Shown here piece by piece: positions 46,021 through 54,266 of a stretch of 64,000 nucleotides of DNA (its first letter is position 1; each line of letters starts with the position of its first letter). Where the stretch lies: assembly GCF_020511115.1 (NCBI RefSeq), contig NZ_JAJAVH010000001.1, positions 372,001-436,000 on the forward strand, written 5' to 3'. A program made the translations under genes and the position numbers. Source of the DNA: Luteimonas panaciterrae (lineage in GTDB: Bacteria; Pseudomonadota; Gammaproteobacteria; Xanthomonadales; Xanthomonadaceae). The notes under the pieces were generated by a model. It was not told the origin of the DNA and did no database searches. It was given only the letters and a program-made list of their open reading frames with translations.

Positions 46021-46393
46021 TCGATCGCTTCACCTTGCGCGCTTCTCACAGCCGCGTGTCGAGCACGTGGAGCGCGGCAAGGTGCCGCCCATGTTTCGAT
46101 GAACAGTGTCGCCGCGCCGCCAGGCAGCGGCGACGTGGCCACCAACATGCGGGAGCCGGACGATCCCGGGTTCAAGAAGAAATTCGCCGCGGCCGAGCTG
46201 ACCGCGAGCCCGAGCCCCCAGCGCTGGTCGGCCACTGAGGGCCGCAGCCCCTGATAAAGCGGGCAAACAGCACGACACCATGGCGCACGGCCGTGCGTAT
46301 CGCCGGTCGGCCGCCCCCCGATGCGATGAAAGCCCTGAAGGCGCGCCGCGGAGTCGTGCGACAATCCCCGCCCCGTCGCATCCTTGCCATTCC
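46021..46393. other. 373-base region with a small possible gene remnant
   Basis: The only candidate is a 51-codon frame at 46099-46254 (MNSVAAPPGSGDVATNMREP and on to RWSATEGRSP), without recognised family or clear ribosome site. Could be a decayed gene or chance frame. Otherwise nothing seen. Confidence 0.5.
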
Positions 46394-46831
46394 GTGACCC
46401 TCGACGAACTGCTGGCCTTCGCCGGCCGCAATCCCCTCCTCTCGACCGCCCTGGCCGGTCTGACCGTCGCGATCATCGCCAACGAGATCGCGCAGCTGTT
46501 CCGCGGCTACAAGACCGTGCGCGCGGCCGAACTCACCGCGCTGATCAACCGCGACAACGCGCTCGTGGTCGATCTGCAACCGATCGCCGACTTCGAAAAG
46601 GGCCACATCCCCGGTGCGAAGAACGTGCAGATGAGCCAATTCGACCCGGAGAACAAGCAGCTGGCGGCGGCGAAGACGCTGCCGGTGGTGCTGGTCTGCA
46701 AGACCGGTCAGACCTCCGGCGAAGCCGCCAAGCGGCTGAAGAAGGCCGGTTTCGAGCGCGTCTACGTGCTCGACGGCGGCATCGGCGGCTGGCTGCAGGC
46801 CGATCTGCCGCTGGCCAAGGGCAGAAAGTAA
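46394..46831 (+). CDS. Rhodanese-like membrane-anchored protein (YibN-like)
   Basis: A 145-residue protein with a rhodanese domain. A membrane segment at residues 10-32 (LSTALAGLTVAIIANEIAQLF) precedes it, typical of YibN; the active-site loop is VCKTGQTSG with Cys about residue 103. Further blocks: ALVVDLQPIADFEKGHIPGAKNV and VYVLDGGIGGWLQADLPL. A GTG at 46394 is used; the ribosome site is weak. In many gammaproteobacteria this gene precedes secB, as here. It may move sulfane sulfur. Confidence 0.85.
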   Translation: MTLDELLAFAGRNPLLSTALAGLTVAIIANEIAQLFRGYKTVRAAELTALINRDNALVVDLQPIADFEKGHIPGAKNVQMSQFDPENKQLAAAKTLPVVLVCKTGQTSGEAAKRLKKAGFERVYVLDGGIGGWLQADLPLAKGRK

Positions 46832-46953
46832 GCCGCCGCAGTCAGAGCACGCGAAGACGCTGCGTCTGCCGCAGATCGGTCACCGATTGCGTGCGATAAT
46901 CACCCTCTTTTCCCGCTTCTTTACTTACAGTTCCCAGCCGGAGTGCACTCGAA

Positions 46954-47454
46954 ATGTCCGACCAAGCCCAGAACGGCGCCGCCCCGGTCGCCAATGGCCC
47001 GCAGTTCAGCGTCGAGAAGATCTACATCAAGGATGTCTCTTTCGAAGCGCCCAACGCGCCCGCCGTGTTCAATGAACAGGGCCAGCCGCAGCTTCAGATG
47101 AACCTCAACCAGCGCGTGCAGCGCTTGAACGACACCGCCTTCGAAGTGGTGCTCGGCGTCACCCTGACCTGCACCGTCAACGAGAAGACCGCGTATCTGG
47201 CCGAAGTGCAGCAGGCCGGTGTGTTCGGCCTCGCCGGGTTCGACGAAAACGTGCTCGATGCCATGCTCGGCACGCATTGCCCGAACGTGCTGTATCCCTA
47301 CGTGCGCCAGACCATCGGTGATCTGATCCAGGCCGGTGGCTTCCCGCCGTTCCTGCTGCAGCCGATCAACTTCGATGCGCTGTACGCCGAAGGCCTGCGC
47401 CAGCGCGCCCAGCAGGGCGATCTGGCCAACAGCGAGACCGCCGGCAACGCTTGA
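46954..47454 (+). CDS. secB: Protein-export chaperone
   Basis: Tetrameric cytosolic chaperone that delivers unfolded precursors to SecA. The 166-residue sequence has the family core [59 protein letters not shown], the LHCLxP-type block [32 protein letters not shown], and ends in a Gln/Ala/Glu-rich tail. Followed after 18 bases by gpsA, the usual pair. Confidence 0.97.
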   Translation: MSDQAQNGAAPVANGPQFSVEKIYIKDVSFEAPNAPAVFNEQGQPQLQMNLNQRVQRLNDTAFEVVLGVTLTCTVNEKTAYLAEVQQAGVFGLAGFDENVLDAMLGTHCPNVLYPYVRQTIGDLIQAGGFPPFLLQPINFDALYAEGLRQRAQQGDLANSETAGNA

Positions 47455-47472
47455 TCTGCCGCGAGGGCGGTC

Positions 47473-48507
47473 ATGACGTCAGCGGGACAGGACACTTTGT
47501 CGGTCGCGGTGCTCGGCGCGGGCTCGTGGGGCACCGCGCTGGCGGCGTTGATCGCGCGCCATCAACATCGCACGGTCCTGTGGGGCCGTGGCGAGGCGGC
47601 GATCGCCGCCATCGACGAACGCCACGAGAACTCGCGCTACCTGCCCGGCATCGCATTGCCGGCGTCGCTGCGCGCCACCACCGATCTGGCCGCCGCGCTG
47701 CGCGATGTCGATCTGGTGCTGGTCGTGGTGCCGTCCCATGCGTTCGCCGAAACCCTGCGCGCGCTGGCGCCGCATCGTCCCGCGGGTGCTGGCGTGGCCT
47801 GGGCCACCAAGGGCTTCGAACCCGGTTCGGGGCGTTTCCTGCATGAAGTCGCCGGCGAGGTGCTTGGCCCCGGCGTGCCGCTGGCCGTGGTCACCGGACC
47901 TTCGTTCGCCAAGGAAGTCGCGCTCGGCCTGCCGACCGCGCTCACCGTGCACAGCAACGACGAGGAATTCGGCCAGCAGGTCGCCGACGTGCTGCACGGC
48001 CCCGCCTTCCGCGCCTACACGGGCGACGACATGCGCGGCGCCGAACTCGGCGGCGCGATGAAGAACGTGCTGGCGGTCGCCACCGGCGTCGCCGACGGCA
48101 TGAATCTCGGGCTCAACGCGCGCGCCGGCCTGATCACGCGCGGCCTCAACGAAATGCTGCGGCTCAATCTCGCCATCGGCGGACGCGCGGAAACGCTGAT
48201 GGGCCTCGCCGGTCTCGGCGATCTCGTGCTCACCTGTACCGGCGATCTCTCGCGCAATCGCCGCCTCGGCCTCGCGCTCGGTCGCGGCCAGACGCTCGAC
48301 GATGCCGTGCGCGAGATCGGGCAAGTCGTCGAGTCCGTGCAGACCGCCGACGAAGTGATGCGCCTGGCTGATCGTCACGGCGTCGAACTGCCGATCGCCA
48401 GCAACGTGCGTGACGTGCTGCACGGCGACATCACGCCGGCCGAAGGCCTCGCGCGTCTGCTCGCGCGCGAGCAGAAGGCGGAATATCCCACCGACCTGTT
48501 CCACTGA
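47473..48507 (+). CDS. gpsA: Glycerol-3-phosphate dehydrogenase [NAD(P)+]
   Basis: Reduces dihydroxyacetone phosphate to sn-glycerol 3-phosphate for phospholipid synthesis. The 344-residue enzyme has the Rossmann fingerprint [12 protein letters not shown] (about residue 13), [12 protein letters not shown], the catalytic-Lys block [17 protein letters not shown] and the [24 protein letters not shown] segment. Length and motifs are normal. It lies 18 bases after secB, on the same transcript. A REP-like doublet follows. Confidence 0.96.
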   Translation: MTSAGQDTLSVAVLGAGSWGTALAALIARHQHRTVLWGRGEAAIAAIDERHENSRYLPGIALPASLRATTDLAAALRDVDLVLVVVPSHAFAETLRALAPHRPAGAGVAWATKGFEPGSGRFLHEVAGEVLGPGVPLAVVTGPSFAKEVALGLPTALTVHSNDEEFGQQVADVLHGPAFRAYTGDDMRGAELGGAMKNVLAVATGVADGMNLGLNARAGLITRGLNEMLRLNLAIGGRAETLMGLAGLGDLVLTCTGDLSRNRRLGLALGRGQTLDDAVREIGQVVESVQTADEVMRLADRHGVELPIASNVRDVLHGDITPAEGLARLLAREQKAEYPTDLFH

Positions 48508-48541
48508 CGGCGAGTTGCTAGCTAGACACGGATTCTTTCCA

Positions 48542-48640
48542 TCGTCATTCCTGCGAAAGCAGGAATCCAGCGCCTTTGCCTTTGGTTTTGCTACGACGGA
48601 CGAAAGACACTGGATTCCTGCTTTCGCAGGAATGACGAGC
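48542..48640. repeat. REP-like doublet, CCTGC variant
   Basis: Two inverted units CGTCATTCCTGC-GAAA-GCAGGAATCCAG and its mirror ending in GCAGGAATGACGAG near 48640, followed by CAAAAGCAAA. It lies between gpsA and the ax21 terminator. Confidence 0.9.
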
Positions 48641-48650
48641 AAAAGCAAAC

Positions 48651-48683
48651 AAATAAAAAGCCCGGCCATTGCTGGCCGGGCTT
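48651..48683 (-). terminator. Terminator of the ax21-like gene
   Basis: Perfect stem AAGCCCGGCCA / TGGCCGGGCTT with a TTGC loop; on the minus strand it is followed by TTTTTATTT. Strong intrinsic terminator 60 bases after the stop codon. Confidence 0.88.
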
Positions 48684-48742
48684 GGTCGCGACGCGTTTAG
48701 AGGGAGAGAGAGAACGCGGCGCGGTAACGGTGTCGCGTTGGC

Positions 48743-49321
48743 TTACCAGCTGACGCGCGGACCGACGAACCACTGCACATCGCCGCCCTTGATCAGCTTG
48801 GCGTCGGCGGAAATGCCCCAGGTCTGGTTGAACTTCACCTGCGCGCCGAGGCGGCCGTAGAAGTCGTGGTTGTCTTCCAGCACGTACTTGGCCTTGTCGT
48901 CATAGTGCTCGTAACCGGCCAGCGCGTAGCCTTCCAGGTTCGGCAGCAACGAGGCGCGCACGCCGACTTCGGCGCTGTAGCCGTCGAAATCGAAGCCGTG
49001 GCCGGCGTCGAACTTCTCGTAGGCCACGCGCGAGAGCAGGTCGACCTTCGGCGAGATCTCGCGGTTGTAGCCGACGCCGACGCGCCACTGGTCGAAGTCG
49101 GTGCTGGTGTTGTCGATTTCCTGGTTGCTGTAGGCGCCGAACAGGTGGAAGTTCGGATGCACGGCGACCGAGCCGTCGATGCCCCAACCGTCGGCATCGG
49201 CGCCGTCGGTGTTGGTCGCGGCGTAGCCGCCCTGGACGTAGTTGTAGGACAGGCCTTCAGCGGCGGAAGCAGCAAACGGCGTGGCCGCCGCCAGCGCGAG
49301 GGCAAGCAGATAGCGTTTCAT
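48743..49321 (-). CDS. Ax21-family outer-membrane beta-barrel protein
   Basis: A 192-residue outer-membrane barrel. The signal peptide (residues 1-20, ending ASAA) is followed by EGLSYNYVQGGYAATNTD, a known Ax21-type beginning, then alternating strands (VAVHPNFHLFGAYSNQEIDN, WRVGVGYNREISPKVDLLSRVAYEKFDAG) and a C-terminal strand ending VGPRVSW, with terminal aromatic residue for outer-membrane insertion. Ax21 proteins occur in Xanthomonas, Stenotrophomonas and Lysobacter and are carried in vesicles. It was once proposed as a quorum or immune signal; that claim was retracted. Physiological role unclear. Confidence 0.88.
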   Translation of the reverse strand: MKRYLLALALAAATPFAASAAEGLSYNYVQGGYAATNTDGADADGWGIDGSVAVHPNFHLFGAYSNQEIDNTSTDFDQWRVGVGYNREISPKVDLLSRVAYEKFDAGHGFDFDGYSAEVGVRASLLPNLEGYALAGYEHYDDKAKYVLEDNHDFYGRLGAQVKFNQTWGISADAKLIKGGDVQWFVGPRVSW

Positions 49322-49770
49322 GGGGGAGTCTCTCTAGAGGGTGGTTCTTGTTCTTGGTTTTTTTAAAAGAGCCGGCCCAGGCGTCCTAGGGGAGGGAGAG
49401 AACCGTTGAGGGGAATCACGGCGACGCCTGGACCGGTGACGCGCATTTTCCTCTCGGCGAGGCAACGCGGACTGAATAATGAACTGAAAAGTACAGGAAC
49501 TTTTCAATGCGAGCGGTGTCTTGTGCCGCCCGCGACGCTCGGGGCGTCACACAAGCAGCCTAAAAAGCCTGTTTTCAAGGGGACGCGGATGAGATCCGCG
49601 CGTCGGCACCGGCTTGTTCACTGCTCGATAATGTGACGCAAGTCATATTTTAATAGACGACTTCGTCACATCAGTGGATGGGGAGGCAGTCGTTGCAACC
49701 AGGCCAGTGCCGACATTCGACCGGTGCTTCGGGCGCTTTGGCGTCATTCAACAGAGAGTGAGTGCAACGC
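49322..49770. other. 449-base intergenic region with three inverted repeats
   Basis: No gene seen. It separates the divergent ax21 and adhesin genes. Inverted repeats: TGAAAAGT-N6-ACTTTTCA (49485-49506); a hairpin with CTTGTG / CACAAG arms (49520-49555); and a long one at 49631. These are likely operators or leader structures. Confidence 0.8.
49631..49671. promoter_or_regulatory. Long inverted repeat upstream of the adhesin gene
   Basis: ATGTGACGCAAGTC and GACTTCGTCACAT (13 paired bases, one bulge) flank a 14-base AT-rich spacer with a TATTTTAATA -10-like stretch. It lies 100 bases upstream of the adhesin. Likely an operator. Confidence 0.55.
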
Positions 49771-52704
49771 ATGAATGAGCAACAACAGGGGGGACGCTAT
49801 CGCGTCCGTGGAACGGCTTCCAAGCCGGTGGTCAAGGAAACCGGCATGCGGGGCGGGAAGCTGCGCCTGACGGCGCAAGGGTCGGCCCTGCTGGCCGCGG
49901 GCCTGCTGGTCGGTGGCTGGCTGGTGCCGACGCAGCAGGCGCAGGCACAGGTGTACTGCGTCGATGCGGCCGGGAATCCGGTCGATCCGGCGGGCGCGGA
50001 AGGCAGTGATTCGGTGACCTGCGGCCCCAACGCGCAGGCGATCGGTCCCAACAGCGTGGCGGTCGGCAACGGCGCGAAAGCCGACGCGGCCAGCGCCGTC
50101 GCGATCGGCGTGGACGCCCATGCGGTGGCGGTGAGCAGCGTCGCGATCGGCAGTCTGGCGGTCGCCAACGACACCAACAGCCTCGCCCTCGGCGCGAACA
50201 CCAGCGCCACCGGCACCAGCAGCATCGCCCTGGGCGACCGTGCCGCCAGTAACGGCGCCAACGCGCTGTCGCTGGGCGCGAACACGCAGGCGACAGGCAC
50301 CAGCAGCGTTTCCATCGGCGATCGCTCCGTCGCCAATGGCGACAACACCTTGGCGCTCGGCGCCAATACACAGGCCACCGCGACCAGCGCCGCCGCCATC
50401 GGCGATCGCGCGGCTGCCAGCGGCATCAATTCGATCGCGCTGGGCGCGAACACGCAAGCCACCGCGACCAGCGGTGTGGCACTCGGCGACAGCGCGGTGT
50501 CCAACGGCGTGAACGCGTCGGCGCTCGGCGCGAACAGCCAGGCGCTCGCGGTCAGCTCGGTCGCGGTCGGCGACAGTGCCATCGCCAACGGCGCCAACGG
50601 CATCGCGATCGGTTCCAACGCCACCACCGCGGCCGTCGACGACGCCACGGCGATCGGCAAGAACACCCTCGCCAGCGGCACCGGCGCGGTCGCCCTTGGC
50701 GGTGATGCCGCCACCGGCGCGCAAGCGACCGGCAACTACGCGCTCGCGCTCGGTGCGCACAGCGCCGCCAGCACGCTCAATGCGGTGGCGGTCGGCAACA
50801 ACGCGCAGGCGACCGGCGAACAGGCCACCGCGCTCGGCGCCGATACCGTCGCCAGCGGCGAGCAGAGCATCGCCTCGGGCGTGGGCAGCACGGCCAGCGG
50901 CAGTGGCAGCGTCGCTTCGGGCGCGCTGAGCGTGGCGTCGAACAACGAAACCACGGCGCTGGGTTACTTCAGCACGGCTTCCGGCGACAGCGCCACGGCG
51001 GTCGGCGCGGAAAGCACGGCCAGCGGTGATTTCAGTTCGGCGCTCGGTTTCGGTGCCAATGCCAGCGAAGCCAACAGCGTCGCGCTCGGCGCCAACAGCA
51101 CGACGACGGCAGCGGTCGCCACGCCGAGCGGCGTCATCGACGGCACGATGTACAACTATGCGGGCGGTGCGCCAGCAGGCGTGGTGAGCGTGGGCGCGCC
51201 GGGTGCTGAGCGTCAGATCCAGAACGTGGCGGCGGGGCAGGTCAGCGCGACCAGTACCGATGCGGTGAATGGTTCGCAACTGTATGCCACCAATCAGGCC
51301 ATCGAGAATCTGGCCAGCACGATCGAAGTCGGCGGCGTGAAGTACTACAGCGTCAATTCCACCGGCGGCGGCAACGAGAACAACGACGGCGCCACCGGTG
51401 CGGACGCGATCGCCGCCGGCAAGGACGCCGAGGCCACGGGCGATGGGAGCGTCGCGGTGGGTCTGGGTGCGAAGGCGACCGATGACGGCGCACTCGCATA
51501 CGGTTCTGGCGCACAGGCCACGACACTCAACAGCCTGGCGATCGGTGCGGGGGCGCAGGCGACGCACGCCAACAGCGTCGCGCTCGGCGCGGGCTCGGCC
51601 ACGACGGTCGGCGCGCAGAGTGGCTACAACGCCGCGTATGTCGGCAGCAGCAACTCGACGGGCGAGGTGAACGTCGGTGGCCGCACCGTCACCGGCGTGG
51701 CACCGGGCATCGCCGGCACCGACGCGGTGAACGTCGATCAGCTCAAGGCCGGTGTGGATTCCGCCAACGAATACACCAACACGCAGATCACCACCGTCAA
51801 CACGCGCATCGACAATCTCGACAACCGCGTCACCAACATCGAAGGCGATATCACCGACATCAAGGGTGACATCACCAACATCGACAACCGGGTGACCGAT
51901 ATCGAGGGCACCGTCACCAACATCAGCAACACCGTCAACCAGTTCGACAACCGCATCACCAATGTCGAGAACGGGTCGAGCGGCATGTTCCAGGTTAGCC
52001 AGGACCACAACACGCCGCCGCCGAAACCCACGGGCACCAACTCCGCCGCCGGTGGCGCCGGTGCGGTGGCCTCGGGCAACAACGCGCTGGCCGTCGGCAA
52101 CGACAGCACCGCGTCGGGCCACAACAGCACGGCGCTGGGCACGGGCTCGACCGCATCCGGCGCGAGCAGCACCGCGATCGGCCAGGGCGCCAACGCCTCG
52201 CACGGCAACAGCGTGGCGCTCGGCGCGGGCTCGTCCACGACGGTGGGCGCGCAGACCAACTACAACGCCGCCTACGTCGGCGGCAGCACGTCGACCGGTG
52301 AAGTGAACGTCGGCGGCCGCACGATCACCGGCGTGGCGCCGGGTATCGCCGGCACCGATGCGGTGAACGTCAACCAGCTCAGCGCCGGTGTGAACTACGC
52401 CATCAACCAGGCCAACCAGTACACCGACAACCGCGTCAGCCAGATCGAGAACGACGTGTGGAACATCGATCGCGGTTACCGCGGCGCCACCGCTTCGGCG
52501 ATGGCGATGGCTGGTTTGCCGCAGGCGTATCTGCCGGGCAAGAGCATGCTGGCGGTCGGTGTCGGCGGCTATCAGAGCGAGTACGGCATGGCCGTGGGCC
52601 TGTCGGGCATCACCGAGAACGGACGCTACGTCTACAAGGCCCAGGCCAGCGGCAACACCGTGCGCGACTGGGGCTTCTCGGTCGGTGCCGGCATCCAGTG
52701 GTAA
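49771..52704 (+). CDS. Trimeric autotransporter adhesin (YadA type)
   Basis: A 977-residue outer-membrane adhesin. Long signal peptide (about residues 1-59, ending QAQA). Residues about 80-450 are a YadA-type head of many 14-residue turns (SVAIGxxAxAxGxxSxALG). A neck follows (VAAGQVSATSTDAVNGSQL), then a second head/stalk; a right-handed coiled coil with 15-residue periodicity (NTRIDNLDNRVTNIEGDI ...) comes near 680-750, another head block and neck, and the C-terminal membrane anchor, ending SVGAGIQW. It forms a 12-stranded trimeric barrel and presents the head outside. Start ATG 49771 (GTG 49762 alternative). TpgA-like gene follows after 65 bases. Confidence 0.95.
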   Translation: MNEQQQGGRYRVRGTASKPVVKETGMRGGKLRLTAQGSALLAAGLLVGGWLVPTQQAQAQVYCVDAAGNPVDPAGAEGSDSVTCGPNAQAIGPNSVAVGNGAKADAASAVAIGVDAHAVAVSSVAIGSLAVANDTNSLALGANTSATGTSSIALGDRAASNGANALSLGANTQATGTSSVSIGDRSVANGDNTLALGANTQATATSAAAIGDRAAASGINSIALGANTQATATSGVALGDSAVSNGVNASALGANSQALAVSSVAVGDSAIANGANGIAIGSNATTAAVDDATAIGKNTLASGTGAVALGGDAATGAQATGNYALALGAHSAASTLNAVAVGNNAQATGEQATALGADTVASGEQSIASGVGSTASGSGSVASGALSVASNNETTALGYFSTASGDSATAVGAESTASGDFSSALGFGANASEANSVALGANSTTTAAVATPSGVIDGTMYNYAGGAPAGVVSVGAPGAERQIQNVAAGQVSATSTDAVNGSQLYATNQAIENLASTIEVGGVKYYSVNSTGGGNENNDGATGADAIAAGKDAEATGDGSVAVGLGAKATDDGALAYGSGAQATTLNSLAIGAGAQATHANSVALGAGSATTVGAQSGYNAAYVGSSNSTGEVNVGGRTVTGVAPGIAGTDAVNVDQLKAGVDSANEYTNTQITTVNTRIDNLDNRVTNIEGDITDIKGDITNIDNRVTDIEGTVTNISNTVNQFDNRITNVENGSSGMFQVSQDHNTPPPKPTGTNSAAGGAGAVASGNNALAVGNDSTASGHNSTALGTGSTASGASSTAIGQGANASHGNSVALGAGSSTTVGAQTNYNAAYVGGSTSTGEVNVGGRTITGVAPGIAGTDAVNVNQLSAGVNYAINQANQYTDNRVSQIENDVWNIDRGYRGATASAMAMAGLPQAYLPGKSMLAVGVGGYQSEYGMAVGLSGITENGRYVYKAQASGNTVRDWGFSVGAGIQW
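51571..52396 (+). repeat. Internal duplication in the adhesin gene
   Basis: A module of about 65 codons starting at AACAGCGTxGCGCTCGG is repeated: copy 1 at 51571-51768, copy 2 at 52207-52396, 636 bases apart. Both encode VGAQxxYNAAYVG, GEVNVGGR and VAPGIAGTDAVNV. The stalk lies between. Confidence 0.85.
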
Positions 52705-52769
52705 GGGGACGCGGCGCGACACGCGACGCGCACCGTAATCGACGACATTCGAATCTGGGGTACGACAAC

Positions 52770-53585
52770 ATGAAGTTTGATTTTTCCGTGGGTAAGCAAG
52801 GAATGCTGGCCGTGAGCGTCATGGCGATCGCGTTGACGGCCTGCGGCACGCGGCACATCAGCCGCGACATCGGCGACGATGGCCGCGCAGGCGAAGTGAT
52901 CTTCCCGAAGGTGGAGGACATCGTGCTGAAGGAAGGCACGTTCCCGAATCTCGACAACCTGCGTGCGGTCGCGCCGGGCGTGACCAAGGACCAGCTGTAC
53001 GATCTGCTCGGCCGTCCGCACTTCCGCGAAGGCTATGCCGGCGTGCGCGAGTGGGATTATCTCTTCCACTTCCGCAAGGACGACGGCAGTGTGACGACTT
53101 GCCAATACAAGGTGATCTTCGACAAGGATTACCACGGCCAGAGTTTCCACTGGGCGCCGGAGTCGTGCGCGGATGTGCTGAAGCCGGCGGCAGCGCCGGC
53201 TCCCGCGCCGGTCGCGCAGAGCAAGCCGATCTCGCTCTCGGCCGATGCGATGTTCGCGTTCGGCAAGGCCGAACTCTCGCCGCAGGGTCGCGGCGAACTG
53301 TCGGCGCTGGCCGCGCAGCTCAAGTCGGCGTCCTCGGCGCGCGCCACCGTGATCGGTCACACCGATCGCATCGGTAATGAAGCGGCCAATCAGGCGTTGT
53401 CGGAGCAGCGTGCGCAGGCGGTGCGGCAGTTCCTGCTCGATCAGGGCGTGACCGCGGCGATCACCGCCGAAGGCCGCGGCGAACGCGAGCCGGTGAAGGA
53501 ATGCGAGGAGCAGCCGCGCAAGGCACTCATCGCTTGTCTGGCACCGAATCGCCGCGTCGAGATCGCGGTCGAAGGCAACCAGTAA
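52770..53585 (+). CDS. TpgA-like lipoprotein (BamE-like plus OmpA domain)
   Basis: A 271-residue lipoprotein, Cys about residue 25 in ALTACGTRH. Residues about 60-130 form a BamE/SmpA-like domain (GVTKDQLYDLLGRPHF, AGVREWDYLFHF). After an Ala/Pro linker comes an OmpA-type peptidoglycan-binding domain at about 155-270 (LSADAMFAFGKAELSPQGRGELSALAAQL, VIGHTDRIGNEAANQALSEQRAQAVRQFL, and NRRVEIAV). This architecture is that of Acinetobacter TpgA, which anchors to peptidoglycan and stabilises the adhesin Ata. Gene order adhesin then TpgA is the same. ATG 52770. Confidence 0.88.
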   Translation: MKFDFSVGKQGMLAVSVMAIALTACGTRHISRDIGDDGRAGEVIFPKVEDIVLKEGTFPNLDNLRAVAPGVTKDQLYDLLGRPHFREGYAGVREWDYLFHFRKDDGSVTTCQYKVIFDKDYHGQSFHWAPESCADVLKPAAAPAPAPVAQSKPISLSADAMFAFGKAELSPQGRGELSALAAQLKSASSARATVIGHTDRIGNEAANQALSEQRAQAVRQFLLDQGVTAAITAEGRGEREPVKECEEQPRKALIACLAPNRRVEIAVEGNQ

Positions 53586-53592
53586 GCCCGCA

Positions 53593-53622
53593 CATCGCGC
53601 GGCCGGAGACGGCCGCGCGATG
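53593..53622. terminator. Bidirectional hairpin between the tpgA-like gene and trmL
   Basis: Perfect 12-base inverted repeat CATCGCGCGGCC / GGCCGCGCGATG with a GGAGAC loop, between convergent genes. No T-run. Confidence 0.7.
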
Positions 53623-53633
53623 CTGCTGCATCG

Positions 53634-54089
53634 TCAAGCGAAACCGAGCTGCCGCCACGCCTCGAACACCACCACCGCCACGGCGTTGGAGAGATTGAGG
53701 CTGCGGTTGTTCGGCCGCATCGGCAGGCGCAGGCGTTGCGCTTCCGGCACCGTGTCGATCACCTCGGACGGAAGCCCGCGCGTTTCCGGTCCGAACAGGA
53801 ACGCGTCGTTCTCGGCGAAGCGCGGCGTGTCGTAGCGCACGGCGTTGCGCGTGGAGAGGGCGAACAAGCGTGGCGGCGCGATCGCCTGCAATGCCGCGTC
53901 CAGCGATTCGTGCACGCGCACCGGCGCGTACTCGTGATAGTCGAGGCCGGCGCGGCGCAGCTGCTTGTCTTCGAGCGTGAAGCCGAGCGGCGCGATCAGA
54001 TGCAGCCGCGCACCGGTGTTGGCGCACAGGCGGATCACGTTGCCGGTGTTGGGCGGAATTTCCGGCTGGTAGAGCAGGACGTCGAACAT
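53634..54089 (-). CDS. trmL: tRNA (cytidine/uridine-34 2'-O)-methyltransferase
   Basis: SPOUT-family enzyme methylating the wobble ribose of tRNA-Leu. The 151-residue protein starts MFDVLLYQPEIPPNTGNVIRLC, the TrmL start, and shows knot-forming LFGPETRGLP and LRLPMRPNNRSLNLSNAVAVVVFEAWRQL, with the conserved Asn/Ser for SAM. The in-frame start at 54143 is rejected as non-homologous. It is convergent with the tpgA-like gene. Confidence 0.93.
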   Translation of the reverse strand: MFDVLLYQPEIPPNTGNVIRLCANTGARLHLIAPLGFTLEDKQLRRAGLDYHEYAPVRVHESLDAALQAIAPPRLFALSTRNAVRYDTPRFAENDAFLFGPETRGLPSEVIDTVPEAQRLRLPMRPNNRSLNLSNAVAVVVFEAWRQLGFA

Positions 54090-54135
54090 GTGCGCATTAT
54101 GTCGTGAGGTATCGACGGTGAGGATGTTGCATCTG

Positions 54136-54240
54136 CTCGTCATTCCTGCGAAAGCAGGAATCCAGTGTCTTTCGCGCAGCAGGCAGACGATCTTCCGAAG
54201 AACAAAGTCGCTGGATTCCTGCTTTCGCAGGAATGACGAG
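54136..54240. repeat. REP-like doublet, CCTGC variant
   Basis: Inverted units CTCGTCATTCCTGC-GAAA-GCAGGAATCCAG and its mirror, ending CAGGAATGACGAG, with about 50 bases between. It lies in the 177-base gap between trmL and a LysR gene. Confidence 0.9.
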
Positions 54241-54266
54241 CATCGGGTGGGCGGACGTCGTTCGCA

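Noticed and set aside
50100-51110. Regular 42-base repeats resembling a CRISPR array
   Set aside because: They are codons for the 14-residue head turns of the adhesin, in frame, and have no identical repeats with unique spacers.
49744-52722. 992-residue open frame on the minus strand
   Set aside because: It is the exact shadow of the adhesin gene; the reversed Gly/Ala/Asn-rich repeats leave no stop codons. The plus strand has signal, necks and anchor.
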